Positions 51,396 through 59,780 of a stretch of 64,000 nucleotides of DNA are shown piece after piece (the stretch's first letter is position 1; every line of letters starts with the position of its first letter). The stretch comes from Candidatus Rhodoferax mariagerensis (GTDB lineage: Bacteria > Pseudomonadota > Gammaproteobacteria > Burkholderiales > Burkholderiaceae_C): positions 35,300 through 99,299 of the forward strand of contig JADKAW010000016.1 in the NCBI GenBank assembly GCA_016719055.1, written 5' to 3'. Position numbers and translations under genes: made by a program. The notes under the pieces are model-generated. The model did no database searches, had not been told where the DNA came from, and saw only the letters and a program-made list of their open reading frames with translations.

Positions 51396-52292
51396 ATGAA
51401 GATTCCACACTCTGAAAAGTCTGAAAAAGCAGTGTCGGCACGGCGGCGATTGTTCCAGATCATGGCCGTGGGTGGAACGGCAGCGATTGTTTTACCAGAG
51501 AAATGGGTGAAGCCGGTGGTCGATGCCGTGATTTTGCCGGCGCATGCCGAGGGGAGCGTGGTGCACGTGTCAGGTATTTTTGCAAATAGTGGCCCTCTTC
51601 GCTCGGCCAGTATCAACATCAACGTTTTGGAGCGATTTGCGGGCATGCTGCTAGGTTCAGCGCATGCAGCAGTCAGTGCCTCGACTTGCCAAGCCGATAA
51701 CGCCTTCTGCATCGCCTTCGTTATTGCATCCCCGCCATTGAATTGGGTAGACGTGTATGTGGACGGTGTACAGGGCTCAGGTACGATTTCTAATGGCAAC
51801 GTCATTTCTGTGGATGCGGTCAATGGTTTGACATTTAACGTGATTGCCACAGACACTGAAGTTTCCGGCACAGTATTTTCTACCAACGCCAGTTGTTCAT
51901 CTGGCTCTATTTCTTTGCCTGCCAGAACTTTCAATGCATGCGCGGGTTCTGGCCCCACACCAACAGTCACACCCACGCCAACAGTCACACCGACTCCTAC
52001 AGTTACTCCTACAGTTACTCCTACAGTTACTCCTACAGTTACTCCTACAGTTACTCCTACAGTTACTCCTACAGTTACTCCTACAGTTACTCCTACAGTT
52101 ACTCCTACAGTTACTCCTACAGTTACTCCTACAGTTACAGTTACTCCTACAGTTACTCCTACAGTTACTCCTACAGTTACTCCTACAGTTACTCCTACAG
52201 TTACTCCTACAGTTACTCCTACAGTTACTCCTACAGTTACTCCTACAGTTACTCCTACAGTTACTCCTTCATTTTTTCCGACAGTTACGTAA
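51396..52292 (+). CDS. Paralogue 1 of a Tat-leader cysteine protein array, with long TPTV repeat
   Basis: A 298-residue protein. The leader (residues about 10-48) reads VSARRRLFQIMAVGGTAAIV then LPEKWVKPVVDAVILPAHA, a Tat-like RR motif with hydrophobic core and an AxA cleavage-type end. The body has NVLERFAGMLLGSAHA, paired cysteines (STCQADNAFC; CSSGS...FNAC) and VDGVQGSGTISNGN. From residue about 190 it continues as some 22 TPTV units, a Thr/Pro-rich mucin-like stretch, and ends SFFPTVT. AAGG precedes the ATG at 51396. Function unknown. The Thr-rich tail next to glycosyltransferases suggests an O-glycosylated secreted protein, which is inference. Confidence 0.8.
   Translation: MKIPHSEKSEKAVSARRRLFQIMAVGGTAAIVLPEKWVKPVVDAVILPAHAEGSVVHVSGIFANSGPLRSASININVLERFAGMLLGSAHAAVSASTCQADNAFCIAFVIASPPLNWVDVYVDGVQGSGTISNGNVISVDAVNGLTFNVIATDTEVSGTVFSTNASCSSGSISLPARTFNACAGSGPTPTVTPTPTVTPTPTVTPTVTPTVTPTVTPTVTPTVTPTVTPTVTPTVTPTVTPTVTPTVTVTPTVTPTVTPTVTPTVTPTVTPTVTPTVTPTVTPTVTPTVTPSFFPTVT
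51993..52262. repeat. 12 bp tandem repeat ACTCCTACAGTT, about 22 units
   Basis: Twelve perfect units (51993-52136), a 6 bp partial unit, and ten more (52143-52262). The unit length is a multiple of three, so slippage changes the length of the TPTV domain without shifting frame. All three forward frames and the reverse are open, which explains several spurious long frames here. Confidence 0.97.
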
Positions 52293-52384
52293 CTGAGTCT
52301 GCCAGAACACCGCCGACATGCATCAATGCACGAGACAACATTCGCAGCATGGCCGCAGCGTCTCAGCTCCGCTTGCACAACAAC

Positions 52385-52672
52385 GAAGCCAAGTTGGCCG
52401 CTTGATTGACCTTAACGCTACAGATACCAAACGGTGTCGTCTGGCATAGCCTGTGATTGACCACATCGATGGCCGTGCTGTCGTTCACCTGTGGCATCAA
52501 CGCAACGATGCCAGCACACTTGGCAACCCGTATTGCCCTGACCGTCTTGGCATGCTCAAACGCTTGAATACGCTGACGTCCGAAGGTTTGCGCCTTCAGT
52601 GCGATTTCCAGCGGCAAATCATGGGCCACCCGGGGAAATACGAACAGACAGCCGCAGAAAACCCGGTAAGAT
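52385..52672 (+). pseudogene. Decayed copy of the 50505 glycosyltransferase gene
   Basis: A short piece corresponding to the GRLIDLNATDT region (52385-52440) is joined to the C-terminal part (AVVHLWHQRNDASTLGNPYC then PDRLGMLKRL, ending GHPGKYEQTAAENPVR). The catalytic part between is deleted. It precedes paralogue 2 just as the full gene precedes paralogue 1. Nothing else is seen in 52293-52750. Confidence 0.85.
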
Positions 52673-52750
52673 GACTCAACGCTTTATGCAGTCCAAAGGA
52701 CATTTTTTCTTTGGGATCCACGTTTCATCACAGTTCTACAAGGTGCAACC

Positions 52751-53335
52751 ATGACAACTCCAAAATCCGAAAAGTCTGACAAGTCTGAGAAAGCAGTGTC
52801 GGCACGCCGTCGCCTGTTCCAGATCATGGCCGTGGGCGGCACGGCAGCCATCGTATTGCCCGAGAAGTGGGTGAAACCTGTGGTTGATGCGGTGATTGTG
52901 CCGGCGCATGCGGCGGGTAGCGGGGTACAGCGTGTCTCGGGCTATTTTGGCAATCGCGGCACGCTTGTCGGATTTACCAGTCATGGAAACGTTTTGGAGC
53001 GATTTGCTGATATGTTCATTGGTTCGGCCCATGCCGTGACCGCCAGTTCAACGTGCGAGTTGGGGGGGATGAATGTCTTGTGTATTTCCGTTGTTATTGC
53101 GCCTCCTCCATCCACAGCGGTTGAAGTCTATGTGGGTGGTGGTACACCGGGTACAGCTTCGATTTCCAGCGGGAACGCCATCACTGATGTCAGTGTGAAT
53201 GGTTTGACTTTTTCCAATCTGATTGCTTCTCCAAGTTCGATTTCTGGTTTTGTGACGTCCAGCATCCCAGATTGTTCAACTGGAACCATTGTGCTCCCCG
53301 CCAGAACCAGCAACGCCTGTAGTTCCGGCTCGTGA
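52751..53335 (+). CDS. Paralogue 2 of the Tat-leader cysteine protein array
   Basis: A 194-residue protein with the same leader as paralogue 1 (VSARRRLFQIMAVGGTAAIV, PEKWVKPVVDAVIVPAHA), the second motif NVLERFADMFIGSAHA, cysteines in STCELGGMNVLCISVVIAPP and DCSTGTIVLPARTSNACS, and the VNGLTFSNL strand. It has no TPTV tail and ends shortly after the last Cys. The ATG at 52751 is preceded by the conserved block CTACAAGGTGCAACC, found before each copy. Function unknown; probably exported, with two disulfides. Confidence 0.8.
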   Translation: MTTPKSEKSDKSEKAVSARRRLFQIMAVGGTAAIVLPEKWVKPVVDAVIVPAHAAGSGVQRVSGYFGNRGTLVGFTSHGNVLERFADMFIGSAHAVTASSTCELGGMNVLCISVVIAPPPSTAVEVYVGGGTPGTASISSGNAITDVSVNGLTFSNLIASPSSISGFVTSSIPDCSTGTIVLPARTSNACSSGS

Positions 53336-53510
53336 CTCACACCAGCAACTCTGCCAGCAAGTAGCACCACTTTTAGTTGGCGGTGGGCGTGGCGACCATC
53401 AGACAGGTTGTGACCGTCCATATGTCTAGGCTTGAACTCTTCATTGGCCACGTTGCTATTGGTACGCCGCTTGACGGTGGTCCGCCCACGCGTTTAACCA
53501 CGGGCTTGCC

Positions 53511-53551
53511 GCGCAAACATAAACAGGCAGCCGCATAAAACCCGGTATGAT
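53511..53551 (+). pseudogene. Last remnant of a glycosyltransferase copy before paralogue 3
   Basis: GCAAACATAAACAGGCAGCC then GCATAAAACCCGGTATGATC aligns with the 3' end of the 50505 gene (KYERAVAENPV and stop). Upstream to 53336 only faint similarity remains. Confidence 0.6.
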
Positions 53552-53628
53552 CCAAAAGTCTGAATGCCACTCAAGAGCTATTTTTCTTTTGGGCTTCCCG
53601 CTTTTTAACGTTTCTACAAGGTGCAACC

Positions 53629-54246
53629 ATGACAACTCCACAATCCGAAAAGTCTGAAAAGTCTGAAAAGTCTGAAAAAGCAGTGTCGGCACGCCGCCGT
53701 TTGTTTCAAATCATGGCCGTGGGCGGCACGGCAGCCATCGTATTGCCCGAGAAGTGGGTGAAACCTGTGGTTGATGCGGTGATTGTGCCTGCGCATGCGG
53801 CGGGTAGCGGGGTGCAGCATGTCTCGGGTATTTTTGGCAACAGTGGCCCTTTGGCTCCTCCTTCGAATGTGCAATCTGTCTTTTTCAATAGCCGCGGCAA
53901 CGTTTTGGAGCGATTTACTGGCATGCTGATTGGGTCAGCGCATGCGGCAGATACAGCCGACGTTACGCTTTGCGGCGCAGAAAACACTTTTTGTATTTCT
54001 TTAGTTATTGCTCCGCCCCCGTCAGATGTTGTGCAGGTCTATGTCGATGGTGTTACTGGGTCAACAACGATCTCCAACGGCAACATCATTGCGCCCGTCG
54101 AGGTTAACAACCTGGCATTCTCTGGTTTGACTGCATTCAATGACCGGGTTACTGGCATAGTGACCTCTACTAACACAAATTGCGCATCAAACAATAACCT
54201 TATCCTGCTCGCTAGAACCAGCAACGTTTGTTCTCCTTCCAGGTAA
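53629..54246 (+). CDS. Paralogue 3 of the Tat-leader cysteine protein array
   Basis: A 205-residue protein. The N-terminus has four EKS/SEK units (SEKSEKSEKSEKAVSARRRL), one or two more than its relatives. Leader and AHA end are as in paralogue 2. Then come GIFGNSGPLAPPSN, NVLERFTGMLIGSAHA, LCGAENTFCISLVIAPPPSD, VYVDGVTGSTTISNGNIIAP and the final NCASNNNLILLARTSNVC. The four-cysteine pattern is kept. The leader is nearly identical at DNA level to paralogue 2, whereas the rest has diverged strongly. Confidence 0.8.
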   Translation: MTTPQSEKSEKSEKSEKAVSARRRLFQIMAVGGTAAIVLPEKWVKPVVDAVIVPAHAAGSGVQHVSGIFGNSGPLAPPSNVQSVFFNSRGNVLERFTGMLIGSAHAADTADVTLCGAENTFCISLVIAPPPSDVVQVYVDGVTGSTTISNGNIIAPVEVNNLAFSGLTAFNDRVTGIVTSTNTNCASNNNLILLARTSNVCSPSR

Positions 54247-54289
54247 TGTTGCTGCGTGGTAACACGTGCAAAGCATCAGTCATCCGCTA

Positions 54290-54425
54290 AAGCTGGCTTG
54301 TCCCCTGATGCTGAGTTGAAATTGCAGGATCAGCAAAAATCTTGAAAACCAGGGCACGCAAGCGGTTGCAGGCCCAGTATTGTTATGAAAAATAGTCGCC
54401 GTCGACCACGCCGACTTGAACGCAT
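54290..54425 (-). pseudogene. Copied 3' end of the 55451 glycosyltransferase-like gene
   Basis: TCCCCTGATGCTGAGTTGAA and the following 110 bp match 55470-55590, the end of the minus-strand gene at 55451. Its presence after paralogue 3 shows that the duplicated block included the end of that neighbour. Confidence 0.8.
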
Positions 54426-54539
54426 CTTTGGTGCGATTTCGCCATCTCTGACGCCTCCTTGACAGAGCTTTCGCCATACCCATCCCAACCAGTTGGGCAT
54501 CTTTGACCAGAGCAGTTGACGTGTTGTCAACGGTGTTTC

Positions 54540-54742
54540 GGTGGCTGTGCCAATAACTGCCGCCTCTTGCATGGCGGCGCTTTTTGTCGGGTCGGTCTAT
54601 CAGTTGCATGTGGCACGAGCGAAACGGAACCAATGCCTGAAGCGGCTCGCACTGCGTTGACAACTAGAAAATGCTTATGCGTTCGACCCTTGGTCAACTG
54701 GAGAAACACAAAAGGGTAGTTGTAAACAATCCGGTATGATCT
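54540..54742 (+). pseudogene. Heavily decayed glycosyltransferase copy before paralogue 4
   Basis: Fragments such as TGGCGGCGCTTTTTGTCGGG (compare CGGAFFMRR), GGCACGAGCGAAACGGAACC (compare WHERNDAS) and AACAATCCGGTATGATCTGG (compare AENPV and stop) appear in the order of the 50505 gene. Many indels prevent translation. Together with 54290-54425 it explains the 580 bp between paralogues 3 and 4. Confidence 0.65.
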
Positions 54743-54828
54743 GGAGGGTGTCGACGCGACTCAAGGGGGTTGCTAATCAGGTTTTTCTTTGGGTTCCCCG
54801 CTAAATCACAGTTCAATAAGGTTCAACC

Positions 54829-55410
54829 ATGACAACTCCACATTTTGATAAGCCTGATAAATCTGAAAAAGCAGTGTCAGCACGCCGTCGCCTGTTCCAG
54901 ATCATGGCCGTGGGTGGCACGGCAGCGATTGTGCTGCCCGAAAAGTGGGTGAAACCTGTGGTTGATGCGGTGATTGTGCCGGCCCATGCGGCGGGTAGTG
55001 TGGCGCGTGCCTCTGGTATTTACGGAAACTCAGGTGGCAGCGCTATGGTAGTTAGTAAAGCCAATGTTTTCGAGCGTTTTGCGGGTATGCTGATGAGCTC
55101 GGCACACGCTGACGTTTTGTCCTGCTCGGATCCAGGCAGTGGTTGCATTTCTTTTGATATTCCTGCGTTTCCTCAAACGCTTGTTCAAATCTATGCTTTG
55201 GGCCTTACCGGTAGCACCCAGATTCTTACAAACAACACACTTGAAAATAAGACTGTTGGCGCACTGACCTTCAGCAATATGTCTATCAGCGCAAGCCCTG
55301 ATCGGCTCAATGGCACGATTACAGCTGGGCCTAACGCCCTATGTACTTCGGGATCATTCTCATTTCCCAGGGTCAGCAACGTCTGCAGTTCTTCACCGTC
55401 CCCTCTATAG
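54829..55410 (+). CDS. Paralogue 4 of the Tat-leader cysteine protein array
   Basis: A 193-residue protein with the conserved leader (SARRRLFQIMAVGGTAAIVL, KWVKPVVDAVIVPAHA), then GIYGNSGGSAMVVSKANVFE with RFAGMLMSSAHA, cysteines in LSCSDPGSGCISFDIPAF and LCTSGSFSFPRVSNVCSS, and a different middle. It is the most divergent copy in the mature part. The ATG at 54829 has AATAAGG upstream. As with the others, I recognise no named family. Confidence 0.8.
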   Translation: MTTPHFDKPDKSEKAVSARRRLFQIMAVGGTAAIVLPEKWVKPVVDAVIVPAHAAGSVARASGIYGNSGGSAMVVSKANVFERFAGMLMSSAHADVLSCSDPGSGCISFDIPAFPQTLVQIYALGLTGSTQILTNNTLENKTVGALTFSNMSISASPDRLNGTITAGPNALCTSGSFSFPRVSNVCSSSPSPL

Positions 55411-55450
55411 TGCTGCTGCGTGGTAACCCGCGCCGTAAATCAGACGGTTC

Positions 55451-56095
55451 CTAAAACTGACTCGTCCCCTGATGCCGAGTTGAAATTTCAGGATCTACAA
55501 AAATCTTGAAACCCTGGGCACGCAGGCGGTAGCAGGCCCAATAGTCCTCAGACAGGTAGTCGCCGTCGACCACCCCCACCTTGAACACATCGTAGTGCAC
55601 CTTGGCCATCGGTGCGCCCCTTGACAAGGTACGCTCATAGATATCACCCGCCTGCCGGGCCTCGTTGACCAGCGCGTTGACCGCTTTTCTGGACAACATC
55701 ATGGCCGCCGTACCAATACGCGTCACTTCATGCAAGGCACCGCTTTCACCCAGGCATGCGCCCAGGTTAAAAATGCGTTCACCGCGCTCGTTAAACCCCT
55801 TGAGAGGCACTGCAGCGCCCACCACGTCCACATCGTGGGCCAGCAGGCGCTGCAGGCCGGCTGCAGGCAGGTAAACATCTCCATCCAGAAACAGCAAATG
55901 GGTGTAGCTTGTTTCTTCATGAAACTTGGACAAAATGGCGTTGCGGGCCCGCGTGATCAGGCTTTCGTTGCCAATGGCCGAGATGGTGAAGTTGATTTGA
56001 GCCTGAAAGTACTCTGAAATAGACGCCAGATAGTCCAGGTGCACCATGCCGGCGTAGGCGGGTGTGCCGATCATGATGTGGTGGTTGGCTGGCAT
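55451..56095 (-). CDS. Anp1-like glycosyltransferase family protein
   Basis: A 214-residue protein resembling the Anp1/GT62 type or similar GT-A domains: HIMIGTPAYAGMVHLDYLAS, ESLITRARNAILSKFHE, the metal motif LLFLDGDVYLPAAGLQRLLA (D-G-D), DVVGAAVPLKGFNERG and SEDYWACYRLRAQGFKIFVD. The ATG at 56095 is the only sensible start. It is 63 bp before the large glycosyltransferase in gene order and likely in the same transcript. Its last 120 bp were duplicated to 54290-54425. Confidence 0.75.
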   Translation of the reverse strand: MPANHHIMIGTPAYAGMVHLDYLASISEYFQAQINFTISAIGNESLITRARNAILSKFHEETSYTHLLFLDGDVYLPAAGLQRLLAHDVDVVGAAVPLKGFNERGERIFNLGACLGESGALHEVTRIGTAAMMLSRKAVNALVNEARQAGDIYERTLSRGAPMAKVHYDVFKVGVVDGDYLSEDYWACYRLRAQGFKIFVDPEISTRHQGTSQF

Positions 56096-56158
56096 GGTGC
56101 GCTTTCAAGAGTGAGAACAAACAAACGATGGGCAGAACGACTTCTGAGGTTTTCGCAA

Positions 56159-58567
56159 CTATTGGGGCGCATGCACAATTTCCAGATCAGGCAGGCCCCA
56201 GGCGGTAAAACCACGGTCTTTGGCGTGCAGGGCAAACCCTTCAGTATCCAGATACCCACGGTAACTGTAGTCGGGAAACAAAATACCCTGACGGTGCAGT
56301 TCTGCGCGCACCAGCAGCATGGTGCCCCCCACACCGTCGAGCGCCACACCGCTCTGACCCCGAAAATCATCCAGATATAGCCTGCCCACACCGCGCGGTG
56401 GCTGAATGATGCCACCCATCATGTGCGACCAGCTGAAGTGACTTGCACCAGGTTTGAACTTGAAGCTATTGAGGTCAAATGTCGGCCCACCCGGGGTTTG
56501 TACACAGTTGGGCACGACGATAGGCTGATTGGTCTCAAGCAGGCGTAACAGCACATCTGCTGGATAGGCAATCACATCAGCATCAATCCACAGCACGTAG
56601 TCGGCCCCCTGATCGGCCAGCTTGAACAGCTTGTTGCGGCATTTTGAGATCACGCTTCTGCGCGAAAACTGCTGTTCTGGGGCCCAGCGATTGCCCACCA
56701 ACTGAAACGCATAGTCCTGGCGCAGCAGCTCAATGCTGGCAAAACGACTCCGGCAATGATCCGCATAGTCTTGCAAGACTTCGTCGGTGCCATCGGTGCT
56801 GTCGCCTTCCAGCAAGGCCAGCGCTAACTTGCCGCGCGGGTACTCCAGTTGGATGACCTGTTCAAAATAACCGCGCATGAACTGCGCTGCGTTTTTAACC
56901 GGGGTCAGAATCAACACGGTTGGCAGTTCTGAGGAAGTGGCCGCAAGGCGAACAACGGCGGCTTTTTGTTGCGCAATCAAAACTGGTTTGGCGGGCACAA
57001 TGATCAGCTCAGCTGGTTCGTGGGTGATTGCTTCACCGGCAGTGCGTGGGGGGGTGTCGGTCTTGTTTGCCAAAGCTGCCTCATAGGCCGCCAAGTCCAG
57101 CCTCTTGCCAAGCTCTTGCATCACACGGTCATAAGCGGCCCCGGTGAACTTAACACTGGCACCCTGCCAGTGTGGTTCAAAGTGCGCCGTATCAAAGGTA
57201 TTGTCTTGATGAACAACATAAACATACAGCCTTGCCTGGTCCAGCAGCACCACACGTTCGTTGTGCAGGATATGGTCTGCCACCGGCGTGTCTTCGCCGC
57301 GCCGAAGCGTGGGGTAGGCCACAAGCTTGGCCTTGAGGCACAGCATGGAGCCTTCCCAGACCCGTTCGGTTGACAGCGCCAGGCGTTTTTGCCGTGGCCA
57401 CCAGATCACCCAGCGATTCAGAAAACAGGCATCCGCCTGCATCGCGGCCATCGCAGTCATCTGCATGCTTAAGCGTGCGGGGTCAGCCAGATCGTCATCA
57501 TCCCATTGGCAGACATAGGCACCACGCGCCAATGCCACGGCCTGGTTGCGCAGGGTGCCCAACGTGGCGGCGTTGTCGGGCAGGCGCAGATAGCGAATGG
57601 TCGGGTCAGCCAGTGCGCTCAGAAACGCCTCAAGCTCTGTTTCCTGGCCATCGTCAATGATGACCAGCTCGCGAGCCGGGTAGCTTTGCGCCCGAAAGCT
57701 GTTCACTGCGCAAATGGCCTGCGTGCAGCGGTTGCGGGTGACCATCAGGCACGACACCAGCGGGGCATGTTGGCCAAACGGCGGGCATTGGCGCGCCTGC
57801 AAGGCTGACTCGGCAATGACCTTGCCGCCCTGGGTCAAGGCAAGGCGCACGATGGCACTGGGGAGCGATTGAAAGGGCTGCGCGTCACGCCACCAGCTTC
57901 CAGCCCAGTGGTGCATGGCGTGGGCACCAGCGCTGGCCCGTTGCCAGTTTTCCAAGTCAAACAATCGCCCTTCAGAACCATCGTGCACGTCTGCCGGGTA
58001 AAACACCGACGCAGGCAGGACGTCGATGTCGACGTTGCCGCTGTCCTGCCAGCTCTGCACAGCGCGAGTCAGCACAAACGGGCCCGTGGCATCGAGCGGG
58101 CCGGGTTCACTTTGTGCTGCCACCATGGCTTGCACCACATGGTCCCAAAACGGATGGCCGGCTGGCGATGCCATCAGAGCATTGCAAACAATCTGGGTTA
58201 TGCCCTGATGCAACTTGACTTGGTCGCGCACATGGGCTTCTGGCTCCCGCCCAAGAATGACGTGCTCCGACGCGAGGATGTCATCTAAGGGCTGAAAACA
58301 CTCAAAGTCCAGGTCCACATAGAGCCCGCCAAAGTGCTTGAGCAAAAAATAGCGGATGGCATCGGCCCGGCAAATGGGCGTCTGGTAGGCATCAAAAATG
58401 GGCAAGAATGCGGGGTAGTTTTCAGCCAGAAAGGCGCGGTTGTCGGCATCGGTCCAAAGCCGGTATTGCCAGTCGGGGTGGTGCCTGATCCAAGTGTCGC
58501 GCAGGTAGACAAACCGGGTTGGAATGTCTTTGGTTTTCCACGTCTGGTGGATGAGGTGAGGAATCAT
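56159..58567 (-). CDS. Three-domain glycosyltransferase (GT32-like, GT2-like, Anp1-like)
   Basis: An 802-residue protein of three GT-A units. N-terminal: IPHLIHQTWKTKDIPTRFVY, CRADAIRYFLLKHFGGLYVD and LDFECFQ, the GT32 pattern with its DxD. Middle, from about residue 270: PLVSCLMVTRNRCTQAICAV, ELVIIDDGQETELEAF and YVCQWDDDDLADPARL, a GT2 domain. C-terminal, from about 560: PTVLILTPVKNAAQFMRGYF, EGDSTDGTDEVL, DYVLWIDADVIAYPADVLLR and GGTMLLVRAELH, Anp1/GT62-like. I use the ATG at 58567 (MIPHLIHQTW); the ATG at 58609 adds 14 residues and overlaps the start of the divergent gene. It may build a short glycan in successive steps. Confidence 0.85.
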   Translation of the reverse strand: MIPHLIHQTWKTKDIPTRFVYLRDTWIRHHPDWQYRLWTDADNRAFLAENYPAFLPIFDAYQTPICRADAIRYFLLKHFGGLYVDLDFECFQPLDDILASEHVILGREPEAHVRDQVKLHQGITQIVCNALMASPAGHPFWDHVVQAMVAAQSEPGPLDATGPFVLTRAVQSWQDSGNVDIDVLPASVFYPADVHDGSEGRLFDLENWQRASAGAHAMHHWAGSWWRDAQPFQSLPSAIVRLALTQGGKVIAESALQARQCPPFGQHAPLVSCLMVTRNRCTQAICAVNSFRAQSYPARELVIIDDGQETELEAFLSALADPTIRYLRLPDNAATLGTLRNQAVALARGAYVCQWDDDDLADPARLSMQMTAMAAMQADACFLNRWVIWWPRQKRLALSTERVWEGSMLCLKAKLVAYPTLRRGEDTPVADHILHNERVVLLDQARLYVYVVHQDNTFDTAHFEPHWQGASVKFTGAAYDRVMQELGKRLDLAAYEAALANKTDTPPRTAGEAITHEPAELIIVPAKPVLIAQQKAAVVRLAATSSELPTVLILTPVKNAAQFMRGYFEQVIQLEYPRGKLALALLEGDSTDGTDEVLQDYADHCRSRFASIELLRQDYAFQLVGNRWAPEQQFSRRSVISKCRNKLFKLADQGADYVLWIDADVIAYPADVLLRLLETNQPIVVPNCVQTPGGPTFDLNSFKFKPGASHFSWSHMMGGIIQPPRGVGRLYLDDFRGQSGVALDGVGGTMLLVRAELHRQGILFPDYSYRGYLDTEGFALHAKDRGFTAWGLPDLEIVHAPQ

Positions 58568-58607
58568 GGCTGAGCCTGCGGCGTGGTGTCTGGGGTAAGA
58601 TTTTGTC

Positions 58608-59756
58608 ATGCCAACCCATCGTTACAGCATTTACGGTCTGATCTGTTCACCCACGCTTAGCGAAAAACGCGCCAGCCTGTTGCACGATGCTTGTAGCCAG
58701 ACCACCGAATGGGCGCAGATGCCGCAATTGGCAGCAAAGCAGCAGGTGGGACCTCTTATTTATTGGCACCTGAAAGAATACGGTATTCAATACCCAACCC
58801 AGGTGCGCCGGGCACTGGCCGCCATGTACGCGCGCCAAAAAGCCACCGCGCAGGCCCAGGCCGAAACGCTGGCTGAAATTGTCAACACTTTCACCGGGGC
58901 TGGCATCGAGTCGGTGGTGATCAAGGGCGGCGCCCTGGCTCACATCCTCTATGCCGAGCCGGGCCTGCGGCCCATGGAAGATCTGGACATTCTGGTCAGC
59001 CCACAACAAGCCGAACAGGCCCGCAACCTGCTGGTTTCGCTGGGGTTCTCGGCACCCGCACCTAGCAGTCGCTTTGACCTGTTGCAGCACCATTACCCGC
59101 TGGCGCAGCGCCGGCGGGGTGATTTCACCGTCAGTGTGGAACTGCACACCAGTGCATTTAATTTACTGATGCGCGACAAACTTTCTGTGGACAACATGAT
59201 GCGCCCCTTGCGGGCCTACAAGGTGCTGGGCCAAACCGCGCACACGCTTAACCCTTTGCAGATGTTGTGGATGCAGTACCTGGGGCTGCGCAAGTTGGCC
59301 GAGCCCTTGCGCTACATCCATCTGGCGGACCTAGTGGGCATGGCGCAGACCCTGGCGGACGAAGTGGACTGGGAGCGGTTGCGCCAGGTCTACCCGGGGC
59401 TTTGGAACGCCTACGAGGCAGTTCATGCGTTCTCACCCTTGAGCCTGGCGGTTTGTGAACAGCTTGGCTTGCAACCCGACAACGCGCCGGCCATGGACAA
59501 GATTGGGCATGACTTTCAGGGCTGGCCACGACATGGCTTTAGTGAGCAGAAAAATTTCAGTGACAGACGCCAGTTGGTAGCCCATACCCTGCTGCCGCCC
59601 GAATGGTGGGCGCGTTTGATCTATGGTGTACGAAGTTCCAGCAGCATGGCGGCAATCCTGCTTTACCATCACCCGGCTGCGTTTTTGCATCAGGGGCTTC
59701 GGCGCATTTACCTGGGGCCGGTCAATTCGCGTGGCTTTTTCAAGGCCCCTGTTTAG
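58608..59756 (+). CDS. Nucleotidyltransferase-fold protein of the HPr-rel-A cassette (PF14907-like)
   Basis: A 382-residue protein of the uncharacterised nucleotidyltransferase family NTP_transf_5. The core is VVIKGGALAHILYAEPGLRP followed by MEDLDILVSPQQAEQARNLL, with the G-G-A-L and D-L-D positions of a pol-beta-like fold, and VSVELHTSAFN further on. Such proteins commonly accompany PqqD-like and HPr-kinase-like genes, as here (24 bp and 0.3 kb downstream). Its substrate is unknown. It starts at ATG 58608, divergent from the large glycosyltransferase. Confidence 0.83.
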   Translation: MPTHRYSIYGLICSPTLSEKRASLLHDACSQTTEWAQMPQLAAKQQVGPLIYWHLKEYGIQYPTQVRRALAAMYARQKATAQAQAETLAEIVNTFTGAGIESVVIKGGALAHILYAEPGLRPMEDLDILVSPQQAEQARNLLVSLGFSAPAPSSRFDLLQHHYPLAQRRRGDFTVSVELHTSAFNLLMRDKLSVDNMMRPLRAYKVLGQTAHTLNPLQMLWMQYLGLRKLAEPLRYIHLADLVGMAQTLADEVDWERLRQVYPGLWNAYEAVHAFSPLSLAVCEQLGLQPDNAPAMDKIGHDFQGWPRHGFSEQKNFSDRRQLVAHTLLPPEWWARLIYGVRSSSSMAAILLYHHPAAFLHQGLRRIYLGPVNSRGFFKAPV

Positions 59757-59780
59757 TCAACCTTTATCTGAGAACCCACG

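Noticed and set aside
51993..52262. CRISPR-like array
   Set aside because: A simple 12 bp tandem repeat without spacers, inside a coding frame; no cas genes nearby.
51335..52378. 347-codon minus-strand frame with GVTV repeats and two plus-strand frames with LLLQ and YS repeats
   Set aside because: All arise because the 12 bp repeat is open in every frame. Only the TPTV frame continues the leader and cysteine domain shared with three paralogues.
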